64,000 bases of DNA, from contig NZ_JADOEQ010000003.1 in NCBI RefSeq assembly GCF_016745255.1, forward strand, positions 1-64,000, in the 5' to 3' direction. The notes below the pieces were generated by a model. That model did no database searches and was not told the origin of the DNA. It saw nothing but the letters and a program-made list of their open reading frames with translations. The stretch is from Enterococcus sp. BWR-S5. GTDB lineage: Bacteria; Bacillota; Bacilli; Lactobacillales; Enterococcaceae. Below are positions 39,856-49,605 of this stretch, piece after piece; position 1 is the stretch's first letter; the number at the start of each line of letters is the position of its first letter. A program made the translations under genes and the position numbers.

Positions 39856-40635
39856 ATGAACCTGAGGGCGAGTCGTGTGTATGTTCGTTTAACCGAATTT
39901 CTATTTAAGTGTGTCAAGCAAGACGTAAATTATACGATTGCCAAGCATTTGATTGAGCATGTAGAAACGTTTCCGGATATTTATATTGAAGAAATAGCTT
40001 ATTTGTCTAACACAACTCCTGCCAGTGTGACAAAATTCTGTAAGCGTATCGGTTACAGCAGCTTCAAGGAAATGCGCACCGATATTGGAGTGTATACAGA
40101 AGAAATGTTTCTTGATGGGATTAATGTAACATCAGGAATAGAAGAAGCAATCTCAGGTTTTATTGAGCAAGACCAGCTGATTCAGAAAAAAATTTTTTCT
40201 TTATTGGATCAGGAGCAATGTCTGCGCATCGCAAATAGAATAGCAGAGATGGAAAAGCTTGCTGTTTTGGGGAATACCTATTCTTTTTCAGGTGTAAATT
40301 TGTTTAGAGAATTGTTTAGTCAACAAGGGTATACGATCTATGAAGTCAACCGTAGAGCTGCTCGAGATATACTGACATCATCTTTTAATGAGGTAGAGGC
40401 AGTATTCATCATCAGTTTAACAGCGGATTGGGTAGAGAAAAACCTAGAATTTCTGCAAACCTTCCATAAGCCTCTTTTTTTATTAACCCAGTCTGATCAA
40501 TCACAATATAGTACATTATTTGAAGAAATTATTCATTTTGATCAATTTGATTTTCTTTTGTCCTCTAATTATTATTCGCAAAAAGTCATCCATTCTTGGA
40601 TTATTTTGCTGTCTATCCTTTTAAAAATTGAGTAG
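39856..40635 (+). CDS. MurR/RpiR-family sugar regulator
   Basis: Transcriptional regulator of 259 residues. The N-terminal HTH_6 domain (residues 15-80) reads YTIAKHLIEHVETFPDIYIEEIAYLSN and ASVTKFCKRIGYSSFKEM. A C-terminal SIS domain follows (AVLGNTYSFSGVN, FIISLTADW), which usually binds a phosphosugar. The start is placed at 39856, after AGGAGG; a longer frame would begin inside the ffh terminator. Its neighbours are the PTS permease and phospho-beta-glucosidase, which it probably controls in response to a phosphorylated glucoside. Confidence 0.87.
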   Translation: MNLRASRVYVRLTEFLFKCVKQDVNYTIAKHLIEHVETFPDIYIEEIAYLSNTTPASVTKFCKRIGYSSFKEMRTDIGVYTEEMFLDGINVTSGIEEAISGFIEQDQLIQKKIFSLLDQEQCLRIANRIAEMEKLAVLGNTYSFSGVNLFRELFSQQGYTIYEVNRRAARDILTSSFNEVEAVFIISLTADWVEKNLEFLQTFHKPLFLLTQSDQSQYSTLFEEIIHFDQFDFLLSSNYYSQKVIHSWIILLSILLKIE

Positions 40636-40695
40636 ACAGTAAAAAGTATTTAGATTGTTTATATAATGTGTGGTTTAAATCACTCACAGCATAAT

Positions 40696-40730
40696 AAAAA
40701 CCATTTTCCAATTTTGGAAAATGGTTTTTA
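40696..40730 (+). terminator. terminator after the RpiR gene
   Basis: AAAAACCATTTTCCA at 40696-40710 pairs perfectly with TGGAAAATGGTTTTT at 40715-40729 around a 4-base loop. It separates the regulator from the PTS gene. Confidence 0.85.
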
Positions 40731-40742
40731 TTGTGAATAGGT

Positions 40743-40757
40743 ATGAGAGCGCTTATA
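40743..40757 (+). promoter_or_regulatory. possible cre site before the PTS gene
   Basis: ATGAGAGCGCTTATA matches the CcpA site consensus WTGNAANCGNWNNCW at all but two positions and lies 43 bases upstream of the permease start. Confidence 0.42.
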
Positions 40758-40799
40758 TTTTAACTAAGAGGTCTCTTAAAAAAAACTAGGAGGAAGAAA

Positions 40800-42071
40800 A
40801 TGAATAACTTAATGAACTTTGTTGAAAATAAAATAATGCCTCCGATGATGAAAGTATCCAATCAACGTCATCTGAGCGCAGTACGTGATGGATTGATTGC
40901 GACAATTCCAATTACCGTCATCGGTTCAATATTCTTGTTGATACCTTACATTCCATGGCCGCAGTCGTATGTTGATTTTATGGGAAATAATCCTGAGTTG
41001 GTCAGCAAGCTGATTCTGCCATTTAATATGAGTATGGGACTTTTATCTATTTATTCTTCTTTTGGCATTGGTTCACGTTTGGCACAAAGCTATGATATGG
41101 ATAGTCTGGCCGGTGGTGTTTCAGCAATTTTTACTTTCTTTATGACATTATCCTTTACTGTAACAGAGGAAGGCTCTTTTATCAGTACGAAATATCTAGG
41201 TGGCGAAGGGATGTTTACCAGTATTTTGACAGCGATTCTGGCTGTGGAGGTTATGCGTCTTTGTAAAAAATACAACGTGGGTATTCGTCTTCCCGAGCAA
41301 GTTCCAAGTAATGTCAGCAGTAGTTTTGAAGTTTTGATACCTGTCTTCTTTTCAATGACGATTGTGTGGTTAGTTACTCATGTGATTGGTTTTAACGTGA
41401 ATGAGTTGATTGCAGACATCATTACACCTCTGCTAAGCGTGTCATCCAACTCAATTGCCGCACCGTTAATGTACGTTCTGCTAACATGCTTGATGTGGTT
41501 ATTTGGGATTCACCCTCAAATTTTGGCAACAGTCATGTTGCCAATCTGGTTGCTGAATTCTGAGGCCAACATGGCAGCAGCCCAAGCAGGCACAGCTATT
41601 CCCAATATCGGTGTACAGCCGTTCATCTTCACCTTTTTATGGATTGGTGGTGGCGGAGGAACACTGGCTTTATGTGGATTGATGTGCTTCTCAAAATCCA
41701 AATTTTTAAAGAAGCTAGGTCGCTTAAGTATTATCCCGGGCTTTTTCAATATCAATGAGCCTCTGTTATTCGGTTTACCGATTGTATTGAATCCAGCCTT
41801 GGCGATTCCGTTCGTACTGGCGCCTGTCGTATGTACCTTTATTACGTACTTCGCGTTCACAACAGGAATTGTTCCTGGCATGGGGTATCCATTAGCCGCT
41901 GTTTGGACGGTTCCCGGTGTCTTTGCCGGAGTAATTGCAACAGCTAGTATTCGAGGCGGTCTGCTTGTTGTATTCAACTTCCTTGTTTATCTGGTCATTT
42001 ATTATCCATTTTTCAAGACCTATGAACGGAAAATGGTACAGCAGGAATTAGGAGACGAAGGGGCGAAGTAA
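40800..42071 (+). CDS. PTS permease EIIC, lactose/cellobiose family
   Basis: Membrane EIIC component for a beta-glucoside- or cellobiose-type sugar; 423 residues, about 9-10 transmembrane helices. Family stretches seen are RDGLIATIPITVIGSIFLL, FTFLWIGGGGGTLAL, FFNINEPLLFGLPIVLNP and GMGYPLAAVWTVPG. The NEPLLFG motif is the sugar-binding hallmark. AGGAGG precedes the ATG. No EIIA or EIIB gene lies in this cluster, so these must be provided from elsewhere. The GH1 gene follows 110 bases later. Confidence 0.92.
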   Translation: MNNLMNFVENKIMPPMMKVSNQRHLSAVRDGLIATIPITVIGSIFLLIPYIPWPQSYVDFMGNNPELVSKLILPFNMSMGLLSIYSSFGIGSRLAQSYDMDSLAGGVSAIFTFFMTLSFTVTEEGSFISTKYLGGEGMFTSILTAILAVEVMRLCKKYNVGIRLPEQVPSNVSSSFEVLIPVFFSMTIVWLVTHVIGFNVNELIADIITPLLSVSSNSIAAPLMYVLLTCLMWLFGIHPQILATVMLPIWLLNSEANMAAAQAGTAIPNIGVQPFIFTFLWIGGGGGTLALCGLMCFSKSKFLKKLGRLSIIPGFFNINEPLLFGLPIVLNPALAIPFVLAPVVCTFITYFAFTTGIVPGMGYPLAAVWTVPGVFAGVIATASIRGGLLVVFNFLVYLVIYYPFFKTYERKMVQQELGDEGAK

Positions 42072-42169
42072 GAGGATAGAACGAAGCATTCTCCGACTTT
42101 CTATAGACTAGAACAGTGATGCCCAAATTTAGAGGGAAAAATAAGAAATTTATTTTACAAAAAAAGTAA

Positions 42170-43621
<1,452 letters not shown>

Positions 43622-43627
43622 AAAAAT

Positions 43628-43675
43628 AAAACAGGCGAGAGAATGATTCGATGGATGATTCTCTCGCCTGTTTTA
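43628..43675. terminator. bidirectional terminator
   Basis: AAAACAGGCGAGAGAAT at 43628-43644 pairs perfectly with ATTCTCTCGCCTGTTTT at 43658-43674. It separates the GH1 gene from the convergent MFS gene. Confidence 0.88.
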
Positions 43676-43705
43676 AAAAATGTCAGCATAGAGTATGTGC
43701 CATAT

Positions 43706-44995
43706 TTATTCAGTTGTTTCGCTGATACTTTCCGCTGTGCCGACATTAGGTTCACTGAGTCGTCGGGAGAGTGCAAACGCAGCACCGCCAATGATTGCTG
43801 CAGTCAATAAGTAGATTTGCCAGCTAATGGCTATGGTCAGTGCATTTGCAATGCCGAGAAAGAATACTTGGCCGATGGGACCACCCAACAAGACAATCGT
43901 TGTAAATATTCCACTGGTAACTGCTAAACGTTCCTCATCGACTTCACGCATCATATAAGCAGACATTCGCGGATTGATCTTTCCGCTGGTATAGCCAATA
44001 AAGAAAAGACAGCCCAGCATCAGCCAAACATTTTTAATCCATAAAAAGTTCAGTGCTAAAAGAGCAAGGGACAACATTGTATAGGCTACAATTCGCAGCG
44101 TACCAATATGCTTAAAGAAATCACCGGTGATTAGAGAGCCTAGAATTGTGCCAAAGGATATCGTAATACTGATGATTGCAAGGGTGTTGCCGTAGTTTTG
44201 CAGAAGCAGCTGCGTCATTTCCAACAGGCTGATGTTCATTAGACCATCAATACAGGCTGCCAATGTGTTAACAGCTAGAGCAAAAATCATAATAGTTTTC
44301 AAAAAACGGTTACTGTACAGCAGTCCAATGGTTGTTTTTAGGCTTGAGCGGAATCCTTTGGTTGGCTTCGTTTCAGTTGTTTTCTGATTGGTATCTGGTT
44401 CTGCATTTCGCAAAATAGTTCTATGCTGTACAATTGATAGTCCCGCTAATAGTAAGGTAATTGCATTAATCAAACCAAAAAGAGAAAAATCGTAATTCAA
44501 TAAAACAATGGCCCAGGCACCAAGACCTTGAAAAATGATTTGAACCAGTGTTTGTGCAGCCATTTGAAAACCCATGGCTTCATCTAGTGCCTCTTCTGGC
44601 AGCAGTCGCCGCAATAAGGGGAGCTGAAGACCGCCTCCATAAGCGCCAAGGCAATCTGAAATGATATTAATCATCAATAATACTAAGAATAAGGGGAAGG
44701 TTGCGGGCAAACGAATCAGTAAGGTTAAGCCGGCAAAGAGTACAAACTGAGCGATTCTTGAGAGAATCATCCACCCTGTTTTTTGTTTTGTCCGATCAGC
44801 AAAGTAGCCGGTCAAAATATTCAGCAGGCTGGGAACCAGCAATGCCATAGAGGCCAGTGAAACCGCCAGTGTTTTAAATGGAGTGGTACTGGCATAAATG
44901 ACAAAAACAATGTTGAATAAGCTATTGCCGATACCATTCAGCAGTGCAGCATTTATTAACGCACGATACCCCTTGTTTGTTAGATATTCATTCAT
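43706..44995 (-). CDS. MFS transporter
   Basis: Membrane transporter of 429 residues with 12 predicted helices in two halves split by a cytoplasmic loop near residues 195-215 (DTNQKTTETKPTKG). The motif GYFADRTKQKTGW between helices 2 and 3 is a variant of MFS motif A. The pattern resembles drug or peptide exporters of Lactobacillales; substrate unknown. AAAGGAG lies seven bases before the ATG. It is divergent from the Rgg-type regulator at 45120, which probably controls it. Confidence 0.85.
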   Translation of the reverse strand: MNEYLTNKGYRALINAALLNGIGNSLFNIVFVIYASTTPFKTLAVSLASMALLVPSLLNILTGYFADRTKQKTGWMILSRIAQFVLFAGLTLLIRLPATFPLFLVLLMINIISDCLGAYGGGLQLPLLRRLLPEEALDEAMGFQMAAQTLVQIIFQGLGAWAIVLLNYDFSLFGLINAITLLLAGLSIVQHRTILRNAEPDTNQKTTETKPTKGFRSSLKTTIGLLYSNRFLKTIMIFALAVNTLAACIDGLMNISLLEMTQLLLQNYGNTLAIISITISFGTILGSLITGDFFKHIGTLRIVAYTMLSLALLALNFLWIKNVWLMLGCLFFIGYTSGKINPRMSAYMMREVDEERLAVTSGIFTTIVLLGGPIGQVFFLGIANALTIAISWQIYLLTAAIIGGAAFALSRRLSEPNVGTAESISETTE

Positions 44996-45055
44996 AAAAA
45001 TACTCCTTTAAGGTGTGATTTTTAGCGGCCGACTAAATTCATTTTGTATCTTTAC

Positions 45056-45061
45056 TATAAT
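45056..45061 (+). promoter_or_regulatory. -10 element of the Rgg gene
   Basis: TATAAT with the upstream TTTAC extension; no good -35 is apparent, which would fit an activated promoter. Expected start near 45068 places the palindrome below inside the leader. Confidence 0.4.
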
Positions 45062-45089
45062 CGAGGTAAGATAGAATGGAGGATGAAAA

Positions 45090-45103
45090 TCCACTATAGT
45101 GGA
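45090..45103. promoter_or_regulatory. perfect 14-bp palindrome, operator candidate
   Basis: TCCACTATAGTGGA lies between the divergent MFS and Rgg genes, 16 bases before the Rgg start codon. Such position suggests autoregulation or control of the divergent exporter. Confidence 0.55.
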
Positions 45104-45119
45104 AAAAGGATGGTTATTT

Positions 45120-46103
45120 ATGAAAGAAGGACAACTGTTTCGCCGGCTTAGAAAGGATCGAGGCTTAAGCTTACGGCAAGTCGCTGATGAATTGAACAGC
45201 GTTTCCTTTATCAGTAAATTTGAAAAGGGCAATTCTCATATTACAATGCATCGAATGGAGCGGCTGTTGGATAACATCAATGTAACGATTGAAGAATTTT
45301 ACTATCTGCGCGCATCCAAATCTGAAATGGATATCTTTATTGGTTTTTCCAATATGTTCAGCTATATGACCGGACCGTATTTTTCTTTTTTAGAACGTAT
45401 CCAAGTAATCAATAATCACTACAATCAGCATCAGCAAGATTTTGAAAAGGGAATCATCGAGATGAAGAAGCTTTCAGCTGAGCTCAATAAGGAGATTCGT
45501 TGGCAAAAATACCTGCAAATTTTTTGTCAGCTGTTGATTGAGGCTTACGAGGCAAACCTAAGTGAATCAGAGGAAGTGGACAGTAAAAAAATAGTTGAGC
45601 GTTTTCGAGTGATGAGTCGTCCGGTTGTCAGTTATCTTTATAGCGTAGAAAACTGGGGTGTATTTGAAGTGCTGCTTTTCCGTTTGTTTCAGTTTACTTT
45701 TCCGGTGGAAACGATTCATCAGCTGTTACCTACTGCCGTTTCGAGAACAGAAAAAGAGCTTGGTTTGCCTTTGATGAGGGAGATGAGAGCAAGTTTAATC
45801 TTTTCAGCCTTAGCATCATTTTTGAATTTTCGATGTTTTGAGGAAAGCAAAGAGGTAATGGCACTGCTTGAAAAAACACTGTATGATACAGAGGATTCTA
45901 CCAATAGTATTTACTTGCTGTTTTTTAAAGGGTGGTACCAAATCATTACAGGTTCAGAAGAAAAAGGCATTGAAAAATGTCAACAGGCGATTTCGATTTT
46001 TCGTATTTTGAAGCAGCCGACGTTGGTAAAGCACACGGAGTATCTACTGGAAGTTATTTTACAGCACAAAGAAAACCCGAAGGAGTATATGGTGTTTGTG
46101 TAG
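45120..46103 (+). CDS. Rgg/GadR/MutR-family regulator
   Basis: DNA-binding regulator of about 327 residues. The N-terminal HTH_3 domain reads LFRRLRKDRGLSLRQVADEL..VSFISKFEKGNSHITMHRMERLL. The remaining 260 residues are a helical repeat region of the Rgg C-terminal type, which in characterised members binds a short peptide pheromone. No small pheromone gene is evident next to it. The ATG at 45120 follows AAGGATGG; a GTG seven codons upstream lies inside the palindrome. It is divergent from the MFS transporter gene. Confidence 0.88.
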   Translation: MKEGQLFRRLRKDRGLSLRQVADELNSVSFISKFEKGNSHITMHRMERLLDNINVTIEEFYYLRASKSEMDIFIGFSNMFSYMTGPYFSFLERIQVINNHYNQHQQDFEKGIIEMKKLSAELNKEIRWQKYLQIFCQLLIEAYEANLSESEEVDSKKIVERFRVMSRPVVSYLYSVENWGVFEVLLFRLFQFTFPVETIHQLLPTAVSRTEKELGLPLMREMRASLIFSALASFLNFRCFEESKEVMALLEKTLYDTEDSTNSIYLLFFKGWYQIITGSEEKGIEKCQQAISIFRILKQPTLVKHTEYLLEVILQHKENPKEYMVFV

Positions 46104-46126
46104 TAAAAAGTCAAAAGGAATAAAGC

Positions 46127-46182
46127 AAAGCCTGAAATAGGTTAGGACGAAAATCAGTCCTTCGCCTATTTCAGGCTTTTTA
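46127..46182. terminator. bidirectional terminator
   Basis: AAAGCCTGAAATAGG pairs perfectly with CCTATTTCAGGCTTT around an inner GGACGA/TCAGTCC region, with T on the plus side. It separates the Rgg gene from the convergent ABC permease gene. Confidence 0.87.
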
Positions 46183-46208
46183 AAGTTGAGGTTATTACTA
46201 GCTATAGA

Positions 46209-47297
46209 TTACGCTTTGTTTAGCAAGTTATTGGTTAATTTAGTTTGCAACCGTATAATTTCCTTACTGAAAATGACACCTCCGGCAATAATAAATGCGA
46301 GCAGAGAGAAAAGAAAGCTTGAAGGAAATGGAGATTTATCAATACCGATAAAATTACTTCCCGAGAAAACAAAGGCAATAGGAACGTAAAAAGTTATTAA
46401 AACCAATGTAGGGAGTCGAAGGTTGTCGAAGAGCAGATAGTTCCCATTTTTTTCTAAAGATAAACGGTTGTACAAAGTATTGCCGAATATAATTAAGACT
46501 ACACTTAACAAAATGAAAACAGCATATCCTTGCCAGAGCGGAACCGATTTTGTGATAAAAATGGAAAACAGGTTGGACATCAATGGCGGGTAACGTTCTG
46601 TATCATGATAAAGAGCATACTGCACAGCATGGACGAAGCCCGGAATGGAGAAATTAATGGATAAACCAAAACCAAAGATGGTCAATAATCCAAGAATTGT
46701 GTTTCCGGAAACGAGGCCGATGAAAGCACCGCAAGCAAAATAGAAAACATAGGTCAGCCAGCTTGTTCCAATCCCAAGAAGAAGCTCTGGAATGGAAAGA
46801 TTCATGAATTCAGTTGGGATAGTGAAGAATAAAATAAGACTCATCAAAAGCTTACCCACTAAGACACTTAGTAATAGGGGCAGACCGATAAATAAATACT
46901 TTGCAAAATAGATGTGTTTTCTAGGAAATCCTAAGGAGAAAAGAAAGCTGTTAAAGCCGGTTTTTAAATCGACAAAAAACATAAGAAAACCAGCAGCTAA
47001 AATGATTATTGCTGCTAAAAAGTTTTCATTAAAATAGAAACTATAGTACACATTGCTATTTGGACCAGTTTCAACGAAGACCATTGATTGGTTTTCCATG
47101 TTGTATTGTGTCAGCAGCTCTGTACTGCCAGTTGCTTCAGATGCAATTGTATTGGTCGTATTTGGATGATTATATTCCTGCCAACGGTTACTGTTGTTTC
47201 GACTATCGTTGAGAAAAATACCAATAATAGCTAAGCAGCCAAACAATACAAATAGGGCATATCTTTTTTTAAAAATTTCCAATAATTGTTTATTCAT
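46209..47297 (-). CDS. ABC transporter membrane protein (YtrC/ABC-2-like)
   Basis: Membrane component of 362 residues. One helix lies near the N-terminus (residues 12-30), an extracytoplasmic region covers about 35-85, and six or so helices fill the rest. The layout is that of ABC-2 type permeases linked to GntR/YtrA regulators. It overlaps the ATPase gene by four bases. Its substrate is unknown; similar sets respond to cell-wall-active peptides. Confidence 0.78.
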   Translation of the reverse strand: MNKQLLEIFKKRYALFVLFGCLAIIGIFLNDSRNNSNRWQEYNHPNTTNTIASEATGSTELLTQYNMENQSMVFVETGPNSNVYYSFYFNENFLAAIIILAAGFLMFFVDLKTGFNSFLFSLGFPRKHIYFAKYLFIGLPLLLSVLVGKLLMSLILFFTIPTEFMNLSIPELLLGIGTSWLTYVFYFACGAFIGLVSGNTILGLLTIFGFGLSINFSIPGFVHAVQYALYHDTERYPPLMSNLFSIFITKSVPLWQGYAVFILLSVVLIIFGNTLYNRLSLEKNGNYLLFDNLRLPTLVLITFYVPIAFVFSGSNFIGIDKSPFPSSFLFSLLAFIIAGGVIFSKEIIRLQTKLTNNLLNKA

Positions 47298-48190
47298 TCA
47301 ATTGTCTCCTTTTTTGGCATAGTGATTGTAGCGGCAGCTGCCAGTTTTAGCAAGTCCTCCAAAGAGAAAGCTGTTTCCTCTATAAAAAGAGGGGCTTCAT
47401 CCATTAGCTGCTGTCTGATGGTCTCCGAGTAGTAGGGGAAGAAGACGGTCAGTGTCTTTCTTTGCTTAGTGAGTATTTGACCATGTGTACGAACCACTTC
47501 AGGTATTTTGTTTTTGGCGAACGCAAGCTGCAGTTTTTGTCCCTGAGTTCGTAAATCCTCCAGATAAACGTCATAACTGATTTCACCATTTACTAGAAAG
47601 AGGCATCGATCAACAATCGTTTCCAGCTCATTTAAGTTGTGGGAGGTAATCAGAATACTGTTTCCGTGGATCGCCATATGCTCCAAAATCACTTGAATCA
47701 TTTCTTTTTTGACCATTGCATCTAAGCCGTCAAAAGGCTCGTCCAGAAAAAGATACTCGGCGTTTGAAGCAATACCCAAGATGAGCTTGAAAATACCGCG
47801 CATCCCTTTAGACAATGACCGATAGCGTGCCTGTTTATCTAGCTGAAACGTCGTGCATAGCTGGAAATAATGCTGACAGTCAAACTTAGGATAGGCGGCT
47901 TCATAAAAATGTTGAATGGTGCTTAATGAATAAGCTGAAAGGAAATCAGCCTGTTCATCTATATAAAAAAAATTTTCCTTAAGCTCCGGATGGGTAGCGA
48001 TATCTTTTTCATTGATAGTGATGCTTCCTTGGTCCGGCAAGTATTGGTTTGTGAGACAGCGGAAAAGGGTTGTCTTTCCTGCTCCGTTTCTACCGATTAG
48101 ACCGATGATTTCGCCTTTTTTGATTGTTAAATTAATATTGTTCAATTGCTGGTTTTGATTGATGGACTTATACATAGAGATGATTTTCAT
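47294..48190 (-). CDS. ABC transporter ATP-binding protein (YtrB-like)
   Basis: ATPase subunit of 298 residues. Walker A GLIGRNGAGKTTLFRCL, signature LSKGMRGIFKL (a variant of LSGGQ, common in this subgroup) and Walker B YLFLDEPFDGLDAM are present, with the switch His in ILITSHNLNELE. It pairs with the permease downstream and the GntR repressor upstream, each overlapping by four bases. The C-terminal 90 residues are a subgroup-specific extension. Confidence 0.92.
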   Translation of the reverse strand: MKIISMYKSINQNQQLNNINLTIKKGEIIGLIGRNGAGKTTLFRCLTNQYLPDQGSITINEKDIATHPELKENFFYIDEQADFLSAYSLSTIQHFYEAAYPKFDCQHYFQLCTTFQLDKQARYRSLSKGMRGIFKLILGIASNAEYLFLDEPFDGLDAMVKKEMIQVILEHMAIHGNSILITSHNLNELETIVDRCLFLVNGEISYDVYLEDLRTQGQKLQLAFAKNKIPEVVRTHGQILTKQRKTLTVFFPYYSETIRQQLMDEAPLFIEETAFSLEDLLKLAAAATITMPKKETIE

Positions 48191-48585
48191 GTGTGCTCTC
48201 CTTTAATTTTTTTATAGCTGTCTTCGACCCATCGTTTCAATTCTTCAGAAGAAATATTTTGATAGTAGGCTTCAATGGTCAATTCTGAAAGTTGTCGTTG
48301 AATTTTCTCTACTGATTTTGGGTCCATTTCTGTAGTCAATGCTTTTACAAAGGTTCCTTTTCCTTTTACGGTAATGATGACATCTTGTGCTTCTAATAGT
48401 TTATAGGCCTTGCTTACGGTGTTGGGATTCATTGTCAGCTCCCGAGACATCTCTCTGACAGATAACAATTGGTCTCCGGGCTTTAAAATACCGCTGACTA
48501 TTTCTTCTTTGATGCCTAGCATAAGCTGTTCATAGTAAGGCTTACCGCTGCTTTTATCGATAAAAACCATATTGTTTTCGCTCAT
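48187..48585 (-). CDS. GntR-family (YtrA subfamily) regulator
   Basis: Repressor of 132 residues, the short YtrA length. The winged-helix domain reads KPYYEQLMLGIKEEIVSGILKPGDQLLSVREMSRELTMNPNTVSKAYKLLE, and only a short dimerisation tail follows. The start is placed at the ATG at 48585, with a weak AAAGA site; a longer frame extends through the operator and promoter and is unlikely. It is the first gene of the gntR-ATPase-permease unit and probably represses it. Confidence 0.85.
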   Translation of the reverse strand: MSENNMVFIDKSSGKPYYEQLMLGIKEEIVSGILKPGDQLLSVREMSRELTMNPNTVSKAYKLLEAQDVIITVKGKGTFVKALTTEMDPKSVEKIQRQLSELTIEAYYQNISSEELKRWVEDSYKKIKGEHT

Positions 48586-48605
48586 TTCTTTAAAGTGTTT
48601 TATGT

Positions 48606-48639
48606 GTACTAGTATACATAGTACAGTTGTGGAAGTAAA
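48606..48639 (-). promoter_or_regulatory. promoter with overlapping GntR-type operator
   Basis: On the minus strand TTTACT (48639-48634), 17 bases, TATACT (48616-48611). The inverted repeat GTACTA (48606-48611) and TAGTAC (48619-48624), with a 7-base centre, covers the -10 box. This fits autorepression by the YtrA-like protein, with a leader of about 19 bases. Confidence 0.72.
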
Positions 48640-48744
48640 TATTTTTTTGTACAATGGGATCAAGAATGTTTCTTTGTTCCGCAGAATGGCAGAGTAGATA
48701 GACGATTAGGAGATAAAGCAAATGTTAAATGAGGAGGTCTGGAA

Positions 48745-49308
48745 ATGGAAAAATGTGAATGGGCAAAAACAAGTGAAAATATGGAGAGCTACCATGATGA
48801 GGTATGGGGTGTACCGATTTATGAGGATCGGCTGTTATTTCGCAAGCTGGTTTTAGATATTAATCAAGCGGGCCTTAGCTGGCAAACCATCTTGAATAAA
48901 TCGGCTGCGTTTGATTTGGCCTTTGACCAGTTTGAGCTTGAAGTGGTTGCTGGTTATGACGAAGAGAAAATTCAAGAGCTGCTGCAAAATGCGGGAATCA
49001 TTCGTAATCGCCGCAAAATTGAAGCAGCTATTCATAACGCACAGGTTATACAAAAAGTTCAAGTCGAATGTGGCAGCTTTTCAGATTATTTATGGCAGTT
49101 TACCGATCATCAGATAGTTCATACACACAGGCATAAAAATGAAGCGATGGCTCCGACCAGTGAGCTGTCCGATACGATTAGTAAAGATATGAAGAAGCGC
49201 GGCTTTAAGTTCGTTGGCAGTACAATTATTCATGCTTACCTGCAGGCCATCGGGATTATCAATGATCATGAGATAGAATGCTTCCGATACAAGCAGCTAG
49301 GCGGATGA
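48745..49308 (+). CDS. tag: DNA-3-methyladenine glycosylase I
   Basis: Base-excision repair enzyme removing 3-methyladenine; 187 residues. Seen are CEWAKTSENMESYHDEVWGVP near the N-terminus (zinc Cys and catalytic-pocket residues), FRKLVLDINQAGLSWQTIL and, near the C-terminus, FKFVGSTIIHAYLQAIGIINDHEIECF with the second Cys/His zinc pair. GAGGAGG precedes the ATG. It is a single gene between the divergent GntR unit and the fluoride riboswitch. Confidence 0.94.
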   Translation: MEKCEWAKTSENMESYHDEVWGVPIYEDRLLFRKLVLDINQAGLSWQTILNKSAAFDLAFDQFELEVVAGYDEEKIQELLQNAGIIRNRRKIEAAIHNAQVIQKVQVECGSFSDYLWQFTDHQIVHTHRHKNEAMAPTSELSDTISKDMKKRGFKFVGSTIIHAYLQAIGIINDHEIECFRYKQLGG

Positions 49309-49452
49309 GCATAGGTTCGTTTTTCTTTATTGATGTGATGCGCTGAAATTATAAGGCGGGGTAAGTGCCATGTAAAGGCTGCGGCTGGCGATAAGAGGCA
49401 TATTTTTTGAAGAAGGGTAGTCGTTTAGTAACAGTCAGAGGTAGATTAATGG

Positions 49453-49480
49453 TTGACTTTTCTGTTCTTTTTAGTAATAA
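49453..49480 (+). promoter_or_regulatory. promoter of the fluoride riboswitch transcript
   Basis: TTGACT at 49453-49458, 16 bases, TAATAA at 49475-49480 (a 19-base alternative exists three bases on). Expected start near 49487, just before the aptamer. Confidence 0.6.
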
Positions 49481-49491
49481 TAAATGAGTAA

Positions 49492-49593
49492 TAGGGAATG
49501 AAGTTCTCCCTAGACATAGTATGTCAAAACCGCAATTATTCTGCTGATGACTTCTACCACCATTTATTTGGTGTGTAGAAGTCATCTTTTTTT
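49492..49593 (+). promoter_or_regulatory. fluoride (crcB-type) riboswitch with terminator
   Basis: The aptamer has the fluoride-riboswitch pattern. The stem TAGGGA/TCCCTA (49492-49511) has a loop holding GAAGT, AACCGC lies at 49528-49533, and GCTGATGACTTCTAC at 49543-49557, whose ACTTC can pair with the GAAGT loop as the class's pseudoknot. A variable GACAT/ATGTC hairpin sits between them. The 3' part of the aptamer (49546-49557) is also the left arm of a 12-bp terminator, with GTAGAAGTCATC at 49575-49586 and seven T. Fluoride binding should therefore prevent termination. The antiporter's GGAGG site starts one base after the T run. Confidence 0.88.
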
Positions 49594-49605
49594 GGAGGTA
49601 TTTTT

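Noticed and set aside
39453-39917. 154-codon minus-strand frame over the ffh end
   Set aside because: Antisense to ffh and its terminator; the poly-Phe stretch is the complement of the Ffh lysine tail.
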